Assembly: GCA_016714985.1 (NCBI GenBank)
Contig: JADKBS010000026.1
Coordinates: 1 to 64,000, forward strand
Direction: 5' to 3'
Length of the DNA stretch: 64,000 nt
Source: Saprospiraceae bacterium
GTDB taxonomy: Bacteria > Bacteroidota > Bacteroidia > Chitinophagales > Saprospiraceae
Part shown: one piece after another, positions 61,725 to 64,000 of the stretch
Position numbering within the stretch: the first letter of the stretch is position 1
Layout of the letters: each line of letters opens with the position of its first letter
The notes under the pieces: model-generated
Database searches by the model: none
What the model saw: only the letters and a program-made list of their open reading frames with translations
Told to the model about the DNA's origin: nothing
Made by a program: the position numbers and the translations under genes

Positions 61725-64000
61725 ATGAATAAGTTAAGGTGCCTTTTTATATTCTTCTTTCTTTATTATGACACCGTTGGTTTTTGCCAAAATATTACCT
61801 CCATCAACTACGTTTGCAATGGAGACGGAACATTCAATTTAGAATTGATAATCGTTGGTGGTGGGGTAACAGATGCAGGAGGTTACACCATAAAGGATTG
61901 TTTTGACTCTACGCTATTGTGTCCAGGGTGTCCATGTCCTGCTAATATTGTACCGATATGCCCATGCTCCTACGGCATCTTCTTTTTTAATAATGCTTGC
62001 GAAGCAGCCCGTGCTGGTTACAATAGCACGCCAGGCTACTGCACAGGAGCAGAAGAATATGAATATCAAATTTTGGCTATTCCTGAAGGACAGAATGTCA
62101 CAGCTACCCTACTTTCTGCATCGGGAACAAGTACATATTTTTTCCCAGGCATAATGTGTAGTAACTGCTTACTTCAAGATTCGCTTGAGCTAGTGTCTCT
62201 TTACAATTCAACTGGTGGAAATACAAATATGGCCTGGACGTCAGAATGGAACCTGAACAGCCCCGTCATTACTTGGACGCAAGGTGGCCCCATTTCCCTC
62301 ACCCCTGACCTGTGCAACGTGGAAACCCTTGTAGTGGATTTCAACGATTTGGAAGGCGCTATCCCGGATATCCAACTACCCTTGTTGAAACACCTTAACC
62401 TGGCAGGTAATAACCTGGCCGGTGCCATCCCTCCATTTACCAACCTAGGGAGCTTGGAAGAGGTGTTTTTTTCTGTCAATAAACTGGTAGGGCCTGTTCC
62501 CAACTTTGCCAGCCTCCCCAATCTGAAGAAACTGCACTTCCACACCAACAACATCGCCGGGGGCCTGCCCAATTTTTCAAACCTACCCAACCTCAGAGAA
62601 CTCTCCGCCTCCAATAACAAAATTGACAATCTTCCCATTTTTACTTTCTTTGACGCCAGTAACCAGCCTTTCGACTTAATTGAGGTGGACAGTAACCGAC
62701 TGACTTTCGATGATATTTTACCCTTGTTTGACCTGAATTACAGCACCAACGGCGTCCTTCGATACCAAGGTCAGGATTCTGTGTTCACAGACACCACCAT
62801 TAGTGTAACCCTAGGCGGCAATAAGACTATTGATTTGGGCTTTGACGAAGGCGTTACCAATAACATATATATTTGGTACAAGGGCAATACCCCAATTGAT
62901 ACGGTTATTGGCGACAATTCCCGAACCTTTAGCAACATCCAGTCCAACCAGTTGGGAACTTACTATGTGAAAGTCACCAACCCGATGGCACCACAACTAA
63001 CTCTCCATTCTCGTCCAATTACTTTAACCACCATACCACCCTGCGATCCCCAAGAAGACCGCATGATTTTGATGGATTTTTACAATGCAATGGGTGGGAA
63101 TACGACTGGTTTTGGATGGGATGTGGATGACCATTGGGGCATGGGCAACAACCTTCAAAATTGGTATGGCATACAGGTCAATGCCCAGGGCTGCGTTGTG
63201 ACGATTGACCTTGATGATAATACGCCGAATCCAGACTGGCAGGCCAGCCCCAATGGGCAGGGCAACAACCTCATAGGCCAATTGCAACTGCCTTTATTCA
63301 ACCTCCCCTATCTGGAGAAGTTGTACCTTCGGAATAATGCAGGAATAACTGGCCCACTGCACGGTGCTATCGGTGATTTGACCCAATTGAAAGAGCTTTC
63401 ATTGAGCAAAACCGGCCTGATAGATAGTATACCTGCCTCAATCGGCAACCTCGACAACTTGGTTTATTTTGAAATTGACCACACCAACATTTCCGGCCCC
63501 CTTCCCGATGCCATTGGCAGCCTGCCTGCCTTGCGGTACCTTGAAATTGACAATAACCCCAACCTGAATGGAAACTTACCGAACACATTGGGCAACCTAA
63601 TAAACCTCCAAGGTTTTTATGCCAACCACTGCGACTTCGATGGCCCCATACCGCCTGGGCTGGCCATGCTGCCTCAACTGAACACCTTGGAACTACAGCA
63701 CAACCGCTTAGAAGGTACAGTGCCAGTTTTCAGCGGGCCGGTGCTACTGGGCCTTCGCCTCGACACCAATCGGCTGGAAAACTTGCCGCCACTAATGCTC
63801 AACTCCTTGGGCAACAACACCTGGCAGGGCTTGCAGGTACAGATGAATAGACTGACTTTTGAGGACATCCTGCCAAATATGGGCATCTTCAACAGCAACC
63901 CACCGTCAAACTATGCAGGTCAGGATTCTGTGTTCGTGGATACCACCGTTACCTTAAACATAGGGGATATTTTCCGAATAGACATGGGTATTGATACTGG
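61725..64000 (+). CDS. Gene G: Kazal-LRR-Ig surface protein, partial, paralog of gene F
   Basis: ATG 61725 opens a frame without stops up to the window edge, so at least 758 codons. Signal peptide (MNKLRCLFIFFFLYYDTVGF), Kazal-like region (CPGCPCPANIVPICPCSYG then NNACEAARAGYNSTPGYC), LRRs, Ig-like domain (GNKTIDLGFDEGVTNNIYIW), LRRs, and the start of the second Ig-like domain. It is nearly colinear with gene F over its whole length here and lacks F's first frame break, so it gives the reference frame. The 3' part, probably repeats and a sorting domain, lies outside. Confidence 0.85.
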   Translation, partial: MNKLRCLFIFFFLYYDTVGFCQNITSINYVCNGDGTFNLELIIVGGGVTDAGGYTIKDCFDSTLLCPGCPCPANIVPICPCSYGIFFFNNACEAARAGYNSTPGYCTGAEEYEYQILAIPEGQNVTATLLSASGTSTYFFPGIMCSNCLLQDSLELVSLYNSTGGNTNMAWTSEWNLNSPVITWTQGGPISLTPDLCNVETLVVDFNDLEGAIPDIQLPLLKHLNLAGNNLAGAIPPFTNLGSLEEVFFSVNKLVGPVPNFASLPNLKKLHFHTNNIAGGLPNFSNLPNLRELSASNNKIDNLPIFTFFDASNQPFDLIEVDSNRLTFDDILPLFDLNYSTNGVLRYQGQDSVFTDTTISVTLGGNKTIDLGFDEGVTNNIYIWYKGNTPIDTVIGDNSRTFSNIQSNQLGTYYVKVTNPMAPQLTLHSRPITLTTIPPCDPQEDRMILMDFYNAMGGNTTGFGWDVDDHWGMGNNLQNWYGIQVNAQGCVVTIDLDDNTPNPDWQASPNGQGNNLIGQLQLPLFNLPYLEKLYLRNNAGITGPLHGAIGDLTQLKELSLSKTGLIDSIPASIGNLDNLVYFEIDHTNISGPLPDAIGSLPALRYLEIDNNPNLNGNLPNTLGNLINLQGFYANHCDFDGPIPPGLAMLPQLNTLELQHNRLEGTVPVFSGPVLLGLRLDTNRLENLPPLMLNSLGNNTWQGLQVQMNRLTFEDILPNMGIFNSNPPSNYAGQDSVFVDTTVTLNIGDIFRIDMGIDT

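Overview
The window reads as chromosomal DNA from a Bacteroidota bacterium, most likely a Saprospiria-type filamentous or gliding lineage. This rests on type IX secretion (T9SS) cargo with both type A (NPTS...VKQ) and type B (VVNRWG...PQGAYYY) C-terminal sorting domains, a PorP/SprF-type outer-membrane protein, lipoprotein signals, TAnnTTTG-like promoter elements, little sign of Shine-Dalgarno sites, and very large LRR/Ig/SprB-like secreted proteins. I see no rRNA, tRNA or CRISPR array. The species is inference.

Layout. 0-5.2 kb: a 5'-partial lipoprotein, a TPR membrane protein and three small secreted paralogs (LRAGT...DGQ family). 5.2-20.8 kb: three tandem minus-strand T9SS cargo genes (A, B, C) made of LRRs, beta-helix, Kazal, Ig-like, cohesin-like and CHU_C domains; I count about 18 frame breaks, almost all single-base changes in or beside homopolymers. 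20.9-24.8 kb: more members of the small paralog family and a large lipoprotein, separated by long intergenic palindromes. 24.2-33.0 kb: an intact block with a family-6 secreted protein, a secreted caspase-like protease and a PorP/SprF protein, convergent with a TPR-CHAT protease that is itself divergent from an ECF sigma factor and its TPR-bearing anti-sigma-like partner. 33-35 kb: small housekeeping-like and membrane genes. 35.1-46.4 kb: two T9SS type A cargo proteins, an Asp-box protein with one frame break and an intact protein of about 2540 residues. 46.4-52.1 kb: decayed sensor remnants, a subtilisin-like protease, a truncated phage-type cytosine methyltransferase and insertion-sequence debris. 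52.0-64 kb: a second sigma/anti-sigma pair divergent from an FN3-like gene and two tandemly duplicated Kazal-LRR-Ig giants (F and G; G runs off the right edge).

How the parts may work together. Two sigma plus TPR membrane-protein pairs sit next to secreted proteins. The second pair lies behind a mirror-image promoter: both divergent genes carry CTTTGGTAAC, 16 bases, then CAT(G/C)TA(G/A), which fits an autoregulated ECF regulon driving the surface proteins. The first pair borders two clan CD proteases (caspase and CHAT), a T9SS porin-like protein and an expanded family of small secreted proteins. Kazal-type protease-inhibitor domains on the LRR giants add a protease/inhibitor theme to the locus. 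Functions of the modules as systems are inference; domain calls come from motifs visible in the translations.
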